Shown in pieces: positions 8,244 to 16,362 of a stretch of DNA of 41,661 nucleotides. The first letter of the stretch is position 1. The number at the start of each line of letters is the position of its first letter. The position numbers and the translations under genes are program-made. The stretch comes from Pirellulales bacterium (GTDB lineage Bacteria > Planctomycetota > Planctomycetia > Pirellulales > Lacipirellulaceae), in the NCBI GenBank assembly GCA_022448265.1, contig JAKVCC010000001.1:1-41661 (forward strand), in the 5' to 3' direction. Below the pieces are notes generated by a model, which saw only the letters and a program-made list of their open reading frames with translations, was not told the origin of the DNA and made no database searches.

Positions 8244-11129
8244 TCAGTAGAGGAGGATGGCTGCGTCGCTGGCGAGGACGGTGACGACCAGTTGTGTCCA
8301 GGCGGCATGTTCAGCAGGATTCAGCTCATGGTTGCGAAGCGCCTCGCCGGTCGACAGCAGCGCCAAAGCGTTGTCCTGATTGTCGGCGTAGCGGGTATGC
8401 AACGTATTCAGCAGCGCCTTGCATGCATTTTGCTCCTGGTCGTCGGGGTTGCGGCAGGCAATCAGCCCAAACAGGTGGTCGAGACGCCCCTGCGTGTCGT
8501 CCCGCTCGCGCAGCAAGCGTTCGGCCAGGGCACGGGCCATTTCAATGCGCTGGGTTTCATTGAGCAGTCCAAGCGACTGCAAGGCTGTGCTTGTTCGAGA
8601 CCGCTGAACGCAGCTGGATTCGCGACTGGGTGCGTCGAACAAAGTCAGCATAGGATGCGGGCTGGTGCGTTTCCAATAGACGTACAAGCTGCGGCGATAA
8701 AGGAGCTTTCCTTTGTCAGGGACGTACAGCTTGGTATTACTGCCTGGGTGGGCCAGCGCCGACCACATGCCGCCCGGCTGATAAGGCTTGATCCCCTCGC
8801 CACCCATATGCGGGTCGAGCAGGCCGCTGGCCCACAAAGCCATATCGCGCAGGACTTCCGCATCCAGACGATGCCGCGGGCCGCGGGCCCAAATTCGATT
8901 TTCAGGATCGTCCAGGTTGGCGCGCATGGCCGAGCCTTGGCGAAAAGTGCGGCTGGTGACCATCTGCCGCAGGATGTGCTTGAGGTCCCAGCCACTGTCG
9001 TGGAGCTCGACGGCCAGCCAGTCGAGCAGTTCCGGGTGCGTCGGGTGCTCGCCTTGTAGGCCAAAGTCCTCGGGTGTGCGGACCAGTCCGTGGCCAAAAG
9101 TACGTTGCCAGATGCGGTTTACCAGAACACGGGCTGTAAGCGGGTGCTCGCGGGCGGTAAGCCAGCGTGCCAGCCCAAGGCGGTTGCGGGGGGCACCCTC
9201 GGGAAAGGCTCCCATCACGGTAAGAATACCCGGCTGGAGCGGATCTCCGATGGGAGTATGATACTCGCCCCGCTGCAGGAGTTTGGTGGTACGCGGTTCC
9301 GGCAGGTCCTCGGCTACCAGCGTGGTGGCAAAGCGCGTTTGCGCTGCGGCGATTTGCTGCGCGAGGTCGCACGCCGCATCGTGCAATTGCAGTTCGGCCA
9401 GGGGGCCCATGCTGTCGGTCAGCATCAGCAAGCGATCTTGCTCACTCGCAGCGGTCCAGTCGCCGGATTTGACCAGCGCATTCCAGGGGTTGCCCAGCTC
9501 CATCTGGATGGAAGTTTTTTCTTTCGTGCCTGCCAGCTTCACACGAACGGTGTGCGTGCCGGTAGAAAACGCCAATAGTACGCGCTCCGCCAGACGGTCA
9601 CTCTGGGCGTGTCTAGCCGCGGCGATGGCCTCGCCATCGAGCCAAATATCAGAGTCCGCTCCGCCGGAAAAAGTGAGCTGGAGCGCCATATCGACCGGCA
9701 CGCTCACATCAAATTCAAGCCAAACCGCCTGGTCGGTCCCCGGCAACGTCGTAGCGCTGGTGCCCGGCAAATCGCCCGCCGTCATCCACGCGCCGTCCAC
9801 GGGTGCGTCTGCTTCGGTGGCCACCGGGCTGGTCACGCGCCAGCGGCTGGATTGCCACTGTTGACTCGCAACTGCGTGGGCTAACACTTCGGTCGAGGTC
9901 GCCGCCGATTCGACTTTTTCCAGCAGCGCTTCCCGCGAGGCTTCTAGCGCAATCCAATCCCGCCAGGCACCCTGGTTGGCCGGCGCTCGGACTACGGGGC
10001 CGTACATGTAGGCGTTGCCGTCCATCGACGATTCAGTTGTGCTGTTAAAGAACGCTAGCAAACGGTAGTACTCTGTTTGTGGAATCGGATCGTACTTGTG
10101 CGTGTGACATCGGGCACAGGTAAGCGACATTCCCAACAGGACGGTACCCAGAGTTTCGGTGCGATCGAAGTTGTTTTTGGCCTGAAATTCCTCCGGGATT
10201 GCGCCGCCCTCAGAAGTTGTGGGGTTCATTCGCACGAAGCCGGTGGCGACCCGCTGTTCCAGCGTGGGTTCAGGCAACAGATCGCCAGCCAGCTGCCAGG
10301 TCAAAAAATCGTCCAACGGCAAGTTTGCGTTTAGCGCGTGCACGACCCAATCGCGATAGGGGTAGATGCCACGGCGATTGTCTAAATGGAGGCCGTGGGT
10401 GTCGCCGTAGCGTACGGCGTCCAGCCAGTACCGCGCCTGATGTTCGCCAAATCGAGGATCGTCCAGAAGTTCCTCGACCAGACGCTCATAGGCGGTGCTA
10501 GTATTATCGGCTAAAAACGCCGCCAGTTGCCACGGCTCGGGTGGCAGGCCGGTGAGGACCAGCGCCGCTCGCCGCGCGAGCGCCCTGCGGTTGGCAGCTG
10601 GCGCAAAATCGATATCTTGTGCGCGCAGACCTCTTTCAATGAAGGCGTCGATGACCTGGCTTCCGAGCGCTGTTTTAACGCCGCGCGGAGGGCGTTTCAC
10701 AGGCGCCACGAATGCCCAATGCGGGGCGTACTGGCCCCCTTGCCGAATCCAATCGCGAACCAGGCGCTGCTCCTGGTCAGTGAGCTGCTTTTCGGCCTCA
10801 GCCGGCGGCATCGGCGCATCCAACGAGGCGATCCGCTCTAGGATTTCACTACGCTCAGGGTGAGCCGGATCGATGGCTTGATATCCGCCGAGATCGGCGA
10901 TTGCACCGTCGTGCGAGTCGAGTCGTAGATCAGTATCGTCGTGCTGGTCGGGTCCGTGGCAGACGAAACACTTGTTGGACAGGATTGGTAAGACTTGGCG
11001 GGCAAAGTCGATTTTCCCGGGACCGGATTCTGTATCTGCCCGGGCCGCGCCAGCGACTAAGCTCAAACTGATGGCAATCAGTTCGATGTGTAGGCGAAAA
11101 ACACGAATCACTCGGATAACCATGGTCAA
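8244..11129 (-). CDS. PSD1 family protein: cytochrome c-like plus DUF1549 and DUF1553
   Basis: A 961-residue exported protein. After a hydrophobic N-terminal segment (about 12-31) comes a planctomycete cytochrome c-type domain with CFVCH (54-58). A DUF1549 region follows (around 160-370) ending in a second CARCH motif with THKYDP after it. A middle beta-rich segment (around 400-560) resembles a carbohydrate-binding-like insert. The C-terminal part is DUF1553 (LARWLTAREHPLTARV, NRIWQRTFG, EDFG). Two CxxCH motifs suggest covalent haem attachment, though none is proven. It is 9 bp after the lipoprotein stop and 15 bp before DUF1501, so it is part of a leftward operon. Such proteins are common near planctomycete polysaccharide-degradation loci, but the substrate is unknown. 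Confidence 0.9.
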   Translation of the reverse strand: MTMVIRVIRVFRLHIELIAISLSLVAGAARADTESGPGKIDFARQVLPILSNKCFVCHGPDQHDDTDLRLDSHDGAIADLGGYQAIDPAHPERSEILERIASLDAPMPPAEAEKQLTDQEQRLVRDWIRQGGQYAPHWAFVAPVKRPPRGVKTALGSQVIDAFIERGLRAQDIDFAPAANRRALARRAALVLTGLPPEPWQLAAFLADNTSTAYERLVEELLDDPRFGEHQARYWLDAVRYGDTHGLHLDNRRGIYPYRDWVVHALNANLPLDDFLTWQLAGDLLPEPTLEQRVATGFVRMNPTTSEGGAIPEEFQAKNNFDRTETLGTVLLGMSLTCARCHTHKYDPIPQTEYYRLLAFFNSTTESSMDGNAYMYGPVVRAPANQGAWRDWIALEASREALLEKVESAATSTEVLAHAVASQQWQSSRWRVTSPVATEADAPVDGAWMTAGDLPGTSATTLPGTDQAVWLEFDVSVPVDMALQLTFSGGADSDIWLDGEAIAAARHAQSDRLAERVLLAFSTGTHTVRVKLAGTKEKTSIQMELGNPWNALVKSGDWTAASEQDRLLMLTDSMGPLAELQLHDAACDLAQQIAAAQTRFATTLVAEDLPEPRTTKLLQRGEYHTPIGDPLQPGILTVMGAFPEGAPRNRLGLARWLTAREHPLTARVLVNRIWQRTFGHGLVRTPEDFGLQGEHPTHPELLDWLAVELHDSGWDLKHILRQMVTSRTFRQGSAMRANLDDPENRIWARGPRHRLDAEVLRDMALWASGLLDPHMGGEGIKPYQPGGMWSALAHPGSNTKLYVPDKGKLLYRRSLYVYWKRTSPHPMLTLFDAPSRESSCVQRSRTSTALQSLGLLNETQRIEMARALAERLLRERDDTQGRLDHLFGLIACRNPDDQEQNACKALLNTLHTRYADNQDNALALLSTGEALRNHELNPAEHAAWTQLVVTVLASDAAILLY

Positions 11130-11138
11130 TTTTTCGTG

Positions 11139-11570
11139 TTATTTTACAAGGCGAAAATCATTTCGATTCTCATCCTTGGACTCCACGGTTGCCTTCAATT
11201 TCGAAGAGTTGGCTGCGCCATACTTGGCGGGTAGCACGTTGCGGGGTGGCTTGTATAGCGAGGGGGGGCCGGCTGCAGTTTCCAGCTTCGAGATTACGAC
11301 CGAATACTTTCCCGCAGGAAGTCCAGGTTTGGTCGCCCTACCACCGTCAACGTAGATAGATACTTCATAAGCTCCGTCCTCGCCAGTTCTCGCATGTCCA
11401 CCTCCCGTCCCATTGTCTTTAGACACCGGGTAGAAGGTAAGTTCTGCATCGGCTACAGGCGCCCCTTCGAGTGTTACGATACCGCTTGCTGGAAAGGTTT
11501 CCGGGCCAGCAGGTTCTGGTGCGCAGCCGCAAGTCGTACCTGCCAATGCAATCACTCCCAGGCGCAACAT
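11139..11570 (-). CDS. Small lipoprotein, carboxypeptidase-regulatory-like domain
   Basis: A 143-residue protein with a short N-terminal hydrophobic stretch ending in cysteines (LRLGVIALAGTTCGC) and a beta-sandwich repeat of the type SGIVTLEGAPVADAELTFYP, followed by GAYEVSI and LPAGKYSVVISK. This layout is the carboxypeptidase-regulatory/transthyretin-like fold of planctomycete lipoproteins. I prefer ATG 11570 because it puts the signal sequence at the terminus; the frame stays open upstream to 11810 and ATG 11717 is an alternative. The lipobox is imperfect. It sits immediately upstream of PSD1 (9 bp) and probably anchors to a membrane as a partner of the exported operon products. Confidence 0.75.
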   Translation of the reverse strand: MLRLGVIALAGTTCGCAPEPAGPETFPASGIVTLEGAPVADAELTFYPVSKDNGTGGGHARTGEDGAYEVSIYVDGGRATKPGLPAGKYSVVISKLETAAGPPSLYKPPRNVLPAKYGAANSSKLKATVESKDENRNDFRLVK

Positions 11571-11863
11571 AGCCCCAGGGCACCGAGTCGCGTTGACCTG
11601 AAGAAGCCACGAGAAGAGTCGGTTGCCAGCGGACCATCGACGCCCATCTTCCAAAAAGCGAGCGCGGGACGCCAAGCTGACAAACAAATAGATGCTACGG
11701 GTAATTGCTGATGACATATGAATACCGGTTAACCTTGTGGTTAATGTTGCTATTGGCCCAAGATGTAACCCTCTATTGTCAACGCCGCAGAAGTCTCGGC
11801 AAAGGTGCACCCTCTCCGTATCAATAGAGTGAATTGTTTCCGCAGCAGCAAGGCTCTAAGGAT

Positions 11864-12694
11864 TCACCCGACTTGGGTATCAAACATGACATCGCCTGGC
11901 TTTCGCTCACGCTGGCCGTGCACCATGAAGCAGGGGCGGTTGACGCTCTGGCCGCCCGTTTGCAAGTTTTCTGGATGGCGGTAGCCGATGCGGACCAGAC
12001 GGCGCGGCTCGTCGGTTGTATTTATGTAAGATCCGTGAATCGTGAACAGATTAAAGCAAACGACATCCCCCCGCTTGGCGGGCACGGGCACAGTGTCTTC
12101 AAGTTTGTACTGATCAGTTGGCAAATGGGGAGAGCATTCCGTTCCATCAGGATTGGCCAGCACATGCGGTAAGGCGCCGCTCTTGTGGGAGCCATCGACA
12201 AAGCGGATCTCGCCGTTTTCGTGACACGTGTCATCCAGGTGCACCAGCACATCGACGTATCGGTTATCTACGTGGGCGTAAAATGGGTTGTCCTGGTGCA
12301 TGGGGAACGGGTGCCCGTTGGACGGCGGCTTAACGTGCATCGTGGAATGGTGAAGCTCAACCGTGGGCCCCAAGAGGTCCGACATGGCAGCCACCAGTTT
12401 CGGGTGCGTTACCGCCCGCATCCATATGGCCGAGTAATAATGCAGATCGTGCATGGCTACCAGCTTCGACTTCCGTTCGGTCTCCTGGTCCATATAGACC
12501 TGCCGCCAGGGCCCCGTCCAGGCGTCCGTATCGCTGGCCCACACTTGTGTAAGCCAGTCCATTTCGGAGCACATCGCGCTGAGTTGCTCGTCGCAAAAAA
12601 CGTCCGGGATGCGCAGGTAACCGTGCTCCCAGAAGGAATCGACCTGCTCCTGATCCAGTACCTGGCCTTGTTCAAGTTGGCGTTCGGTATGCAT
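11864..12694 (-). CDS. Phytanoyl-CoA dioxygenase (PhyH) family protein
   Basis: A 276-residue Fe(II)/2-oxoglutarate oxygenase-family protein. The iron-binding set is visible as H133-x-D135 (MHQDNPFY) and H220 (IHGSYIN), with R231/R232 where the 2-oxoglutarate carboxylate is usually bound. The middle segment VLVHLDDTCHENGEIRFVDGSH is typical of PhyH-like proteins. No signal peptide was seen, so it is likely cytoplasmic. Its ATG (12694-12692) overlaps the TAA of the preceding DUF1559 gene by one base (TAATG), which points to translational coupling. PhyH-like genes are common in planctomycetes beside PSD1/DUF1501 genes; the hydroxylated substrate is not known. Confidence 0.88.
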   Translation of the reverse strand: MHTERQLEQGQVLDQEQVDSFWEHGYLRIPDVFCDEQLSAMCSEMDWLTQVWASDTDAWTGPWRQVYMDQETERKSKLVAMHDLHYYSAIWMRAVTHPKLVAAMSDLLGPTVELHHSTMHVKPPSNGHPFPMHQDNPFYAHVDNRYVDVLVHLDDTCHENGEIRFVDGSHKSGALPHVLANPDGTECSPHLPTDQYKLEDTVPVPAKRGDVVCFNLFTIHGSYINTTDEPRRLVRIGYRHPENLQTGGQSVNRPCFMVHGQRERKPGDVMFDTQVG

Positions 12695-13812
12695 TATCCA
12701 GATTCTCCGTCGCTGCGTGCGCCAAGGCGCTGATAAGCGGTGTAGTCGATATCGTCTTGGAGGAAATGGGTCGATCCGTCGCAGTAGACAAAATTGACCC
12801 CCCCCGGGTGGCGCGATTTGAAACCCATCGACGTATTGAAATCAGCTACCCAATTGCGACACTTCTCTTTCGGGTTGGGGACTTCTTCTGGATCGGTTTC
12901 GAAATTAAGTGGGGCTGTCGTCGCGAACCATAGGCCTTCTGATTTTGTCCATCCGTTGACCCACAGAAACACTGAAGTCGAGGGGCGAAGTTCCCCCATC
13001 ATAATCGTGTTGGAGGTGCCGTCCTCGATTTCACGAAGACTGGCAGACCAAGCCGAGCGGCTGAAAACTCCCGAGATGGTCGCTGCATCTGCGCAGTCGG
13101 CGCGTACATTGCCGGCCCTTCCCTGGCCGCCGCACAACGTCTTTTTTGCCGTCTGATTAAACCAGTCGTCTCCTGGATAAGTTTTGTTTTCACCGTAGTA
13201 TCCACCTGTGTATCCCACAATGGTTCGTATGTCACAGCGGTTCCACCCCATGAGCTGCGCGCCTAACGAGCCTGCATAGCTGGTGGTAGCAACAGGCCCG
13301 TTCCATTTGACAAGGTGGTCCCAATGGCCCACGAGACCATCCCGCGTCGGCTCAACGACTCCGGTCTTGGTGTCGCTCGGGCAGGTGAGCGCTGGAAGCT
13401 GCAGTTCGCGCAGCGGTACGCCCTGCACGATCTGATCGCCGGGAACAGAGCGCGCATCGCGACTAAGATCGAGCTGACCATAGAGATTGGCAGCCTCCAA
13501 ATAGGGTGAAACCATCACCAGGTGGGAGGCCAGGTCGCGCCTCGCATTTTGATCACCCTGCTGCCAAATATTCTGCTCGTTTTGGGCAAACTGTCCCTTG
13601 GCACTCTCATGATTGAGCATTGCTAAGCCGAGTTGGCGGAGATTATTGGTACACTGAGTCCGCCGAGCCGCTTCGCGGGCCGCCTGCACGGCCGGCAGGA
13701 GCAGGGCGACTAGAACGCCAATGATAGCGATTACTACCAGCAATTCGACCAACGTGAAACCACGGCAATTCGCCGCGCGGCGAGGCGAGTTTGGTGGACA
13801 TTGTGGGTGCAT
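12694..13812 (-). CDS. DUF1559 protein with prepilin-type N-terminus
   Basis: A 372-residue DUF1559 (SBP_bac_10-like) protein. The type IV pilin-like leader [16 protein letters not shown] has the prepilin peptidase site at G18/F19, followed by the invariant [19 protein letters not shown] segment. The C-terminal signature HPGGVNFVYCDGS is also present. ATG 13812 is preferred over an in-frame TTG at 13842 because it leaves the usual short basic leader. It is the first gene of the leftward group running to DUF1501 and diverges from the AraC-type regulator. DUF1559 proteins are probably secretion- or surface-associated pseudopilin-like proteins; no member's function is known to me. Confidence 0.9.
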   Translation of the reverse strand: MHPQCPPNSPRRAANCRGFTLVELLVVIAIIGVLVALLLPAVQAAREAARRTQCTNNLRQLGLAMLNHESAKGQFAQNEQNIWQQGDQNARRDLASHLVMVSPYLEAANLYGQLDLSRDARSVPGDQIVQGVPLRELQLPALTCPSDTKTGVVEPTRDGLVGHWDHLVKWNGPVATTSYAGSLGAQLMGWNRCDIRTIVGYTGGYYGENKTYPGDDWFNQTAKKTLCGGQGRAGNVRADCADAATISGVFSRSAWSASLREIEDGTSNTIMMGELRPSTSVFLWVNGWTKSEGLWFATTAPLNFETDPEEVPNPKEKCRNWVADFNTSMGFKSRHPGGVNFVYCDGSTHFLQDDIDYTAYQRLGARSDGESG

Positions 13813-13977
13813 TTTTGTTCCGATGTAAGCTGAATTAGACAATTGGTCTTCAGGCTAGTACCCAACCTGAAAGTGGCCAAGTGTGGTAGTAGCTGCTATT
13901 ATAGACTGAAAATATATCCCTGGCGAGATGTGGTTTCGGACACATGCTTGCTGCATTTGGCCAAAAAAAGGTTTGTT
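13813..13977. promoter_or_regulatory. Divergent promoter region between DUF1559 operon and AraC regulator
   Basis: About 165 bp lie between the leftward DUF1559 start and the proposed rightward regulator start, so promoters for both and the regulator's own binding site should fall here. An AT-rich stretch TATTATAG near 13896 could be a -10 element for the regulator, but no paired -35 element is convincing. The call rests on gene arrangement rather than on a clear motif. Confidence 0.4.
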
Positions 13978-14817
13978 GTGTACCTGGCGCTTGCTTCACA
14001 CGGACTTCTTCTGGAACAAAGGGGCCACTGCCGGTTTACCGGTCAGGGCTGGACGAACAATCTGCATCGTCACTACGACTTCCAGGAGATCTGCTGGGTT
14101 ACCCATGGCGAGGGCCGCTATCTGCATGGCGGAACCATGCACGAATTACAGGCAGGTTCGTGTTTTATATCTGAGCCCAATGTGCTGCATGAAATTTCGT
14201 CGCCCAGTGAGAACATGATTCTGTATTGGATGGACTTTAGGGTTTCAGAATTCCTATCGGAGGTGGACCATGAAGCCGCGCGTATCTGGGATGCATTCAG
14301 AAAGTCCCACGTGATCCACGCCCATGTTCCCGGCGCTGACCTATTCTGGAAATTGATTCGCAATGCACCCCATCGGCACCGCGAATCATTTTTGATGCGG
14401 GCACTTTTTTTGGAATCATTGATTGCTCTTACGGGATCATCCCCAAGTGAGTGCGATACAGAGGCGGATCCATGCATGCGAGCCATGGCGTATATCCAGC
14501 GACACTGCAGGGATTCCCTGGCGGTGGCCCGCGTAGCGGAAGCAGTCGGATTGAGCGAGCGCCAGTTGCGCCGTCGATTCAAGACGCGATTCAGTATTGG
14601 GCTGGTCGATGCAATCAACAGGGCCCGTCTTGATGAAGCCCGTAGCTTACTATTGATGCAGGCCAGTGTTAAGGCTGCGGCGGAGGCCGTTGGCATTGCC
14701 TCTCCGGCGATGTTCAGCCGACTGTTTAAGAAAGCATTTGGCTGTACCCCTAGCCATTGGCGTAAACAAAAGATTTCCTCAGGCATACCCGCCCAAACGA
14801 TCCTTGGCCAGGATTAA
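13978..14817 (+). CDS. AraC-family transcriptional regulator
   Basis: A protein of 279 residues with an N-terminal cupin-like sensing domain (HRHYDFQEICWVTHGEG, then SCFISEPNVLHEI) and a C-terminal double helix-turn-helix. The DNA-binding part covers about 175-265, including VARVAEAVGLSERQLRRRF and ASPAMFSRLFKKAFGCTPSHWR. The start is uncertain: GTG 13978 is favoured because AAGG stands 7 bases upstream and the length fits the family. The frame is open to TTG 13843. The N-terminal domain usually binds a sugar or similar ligand. Diverging from DUF1559-PhyH-lipoprotein-PSD1-DUF1501, it is the likely regulator of that group, possibly also of the second PSD1-DUF1501 pair converging on it. Confidence 0.87.
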   Translation: MYLALASHGLLLEQRGHCRFTGQGWTNNLHRHYDFQEICWVTHGEGRYLHGGTMHELQAGSCFISEPNVLHEISSPSENMILYWMDFRVSEFLSEVDHEAARIWDAFRKSHVIHAHVPGADLFWKLIRNAPHRHRESFLMRALFLESLIALTGSSPSECDTEADPCMRAMAYIQRHCRDSLAVARVAEAVGLSERQLRRRFKTRFSIGLVDAINRARLDEARSLLLMQASVKAAAEAVGIASPAMFSRLFKKAFGCTPSHWRKQKISSGIPAQTILGQD

Positions 14818-14927
14818 ATGGCCTTACTGGGGCTTGCCATGTACGGGGGCTGCCGCCGAGCGACCGTCAGCCGCGCTCATGGGAGAGGCGCCGAATCATG
14901 GCGAGTATTTTTGCAGTCTCGTTGGGG

Positions 14928-16355
14928 CTATGCCAATATGTCTTTGACCAGGCGGCCATGGACGTCGGTCAGTCGATAGTCGCGGCCTTGGAACCGGTAG
15001 GTCAGCCGTGTATGGTCCAAACCCAATAGGTGTAGCAGCGTCGCGTTTAGGTCATGGACGTGGACGGGATCGGTGGCCACATTGAAACCCAATTCGTCGG
15101 ATTCCCCGTGGACGTGCCCGCCGCGAATGCCACCGCCCGCCAGCCACATGCTGAAGCACCGATTGTGATGGTCGCGGCCGTCACTGCCGCCTTGCACCAT
15201 GGGGGTGCGGCCAAATTCTCCGCCCCAGACCAGCAGCGTGTCGTCGAGCAACCCTCGCTGCTTCAAGTCGGCCACCAAGGCGGCACTCGGCTGGTCGGTG
15301 GCCAAGGCGTTTTTCTTGACGTCGGCGGTTAGGTTGCCGTGTTGGTCCCAGGCCTCGTGGAAGAGTTGGATGTAGCGGACGCCCCGCTCGACCAACCGGC
15401 GCGCGAGCAGGCAGTTGCGGGCGTAACTCGCCTTGTTGGGGGCTTCGATTCCATACATTCGCAGGACGTGTTCCGGTTCGCTTTGCAAATTCATGAGTTC
15501 CGGGGCGCTCGTTTGCAGTCGATAGGCCATTTCGTAGCTTTGTATCCGGGCTGCGATCTCCGGATCACCGATTGATTCCAGTGCCAGCTCATTTAGTCGA
15601 CGCAGGCTGTCGAGCGAGGTGCGCTGCGCTTGGGCATCGATGCCCGGCGGATTGGAAAGGTACAGCATCGCATCGCCCTTGCTGCGGAATGGAATGCCTC
15701 CGTAAGAGGTTGGCAAGAATCCGCAGCCGTAGTTGCTGGCACCTCCACTGGTCCCCTTGGCGCTGGTTAACACAACGAAACCTGGCAGGTCCTCCGATTC
15801 ACTTCCTAATCCGTACAATGTCCATGCCCCCAGACTGGGGCGCCCAAATTGCTCGGAACCGGTGTTCATAAATATCTGGCCCGGAGCATGGTTGACCGAT
15901 TCAGTATGCATGGATCGAATCAGGCAAATATCATCTGCCATGCGAGCTGTGTGAGGTAGCAATTCGCTTAGAGGCATGCCACACGCCCCGTGCTGTGAGA
16001 ATTTGTATCGAGGGCCCAGCAGGGCCGACTTCGGGTTGATAAAGGCGGCGCGGTAATCTTTCAGCAATTCGGCAGGCGGCAGCTGGCCGTCGCGTTTGGC
16101 GAGCTCCGGCTTCGGGTCAAAGAGCTCGAGGTGGCTGGGCGCTCCTGCCTGAAACATGAAAATGACCCGCTTGGCCTTGCCAGCAAAATGCGATCGGCGA
16201 GGCGCCAGGGGATTCTTCGCAGTCCGCTGCAAGTTTTCGCCGGCAAATAACGAATTGGCGGCCATCCCCGCCAGACCGACTCCGCACTGGGTAAGGAACC
16301 AGCGCCGGCAGGCAGCACGGGTCATCAATTGCTGAGCTTGCTCGAGATGCGTCAT
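14928..16355 (-). CDS. DUF1501 protein, Tat-exported (second copy)
   Basis: A 475-residue DUF1501 protein, paralogous to the one at 6729. ATG 16355 is chosen because it lies 7 bp after the PSD1 stop; a longer frame from 16427 would overlap that gene. A Tat leader is visible as CRRWFLTQCGVGLAGMAA. The family segments [36 protein letters not shown] and GRDHHNRCFS are in the same order as in the first copy. It ends with the same TDVHGRLVKDIL type tail. Predicted to be periplasmic, with a probable metal-binding hydrolase-like fold but unknown substrate. It is convergent with the AraC regulator. Confidence 0.9.
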   Translation of the reverse strand: MTHLEQAQQLMTRAACRRWFLTQCGVGLAGMAANSLFAGENLQRTAKNPLAPRRSHFAGKAKRVIFMFQAGAPSHLELFDPKPELAKRDGQLPPAELLKDYRAAFINPKSALLGPRYKFSQHGACGMPLSELLPHTARMADDICLIRSMHTESVNHAPGQIFMNTGSEQFGRPSLGAWTLYGLGSESEDLPGFVVLTSAKGTSGGASNYGCGFLPTSYGGIPFRSKGDAMLYLSNPPGIDAQAQRTSLDSLRRLNELALESIGDPEIAARIQSYEMAYRLQTSAPELMNLQSEPEHVLRMYGIEAPNKASYARNCLLARRLVERGVRYIQLFHEAWDQHGNLTADVKKNALATDQPSAALVADLKQRGLLDDTLLVWGGEFGRTPMVQGGSDGRDHHNRCFSMWLAGGGIRGGHVHGESDELGFNVATDPVHVHDLNATLLHLLGLDHTRLTYRFQGRDYRLTDVHGRLVKDILA

Positions 16356-16362
16356 TACTGTT

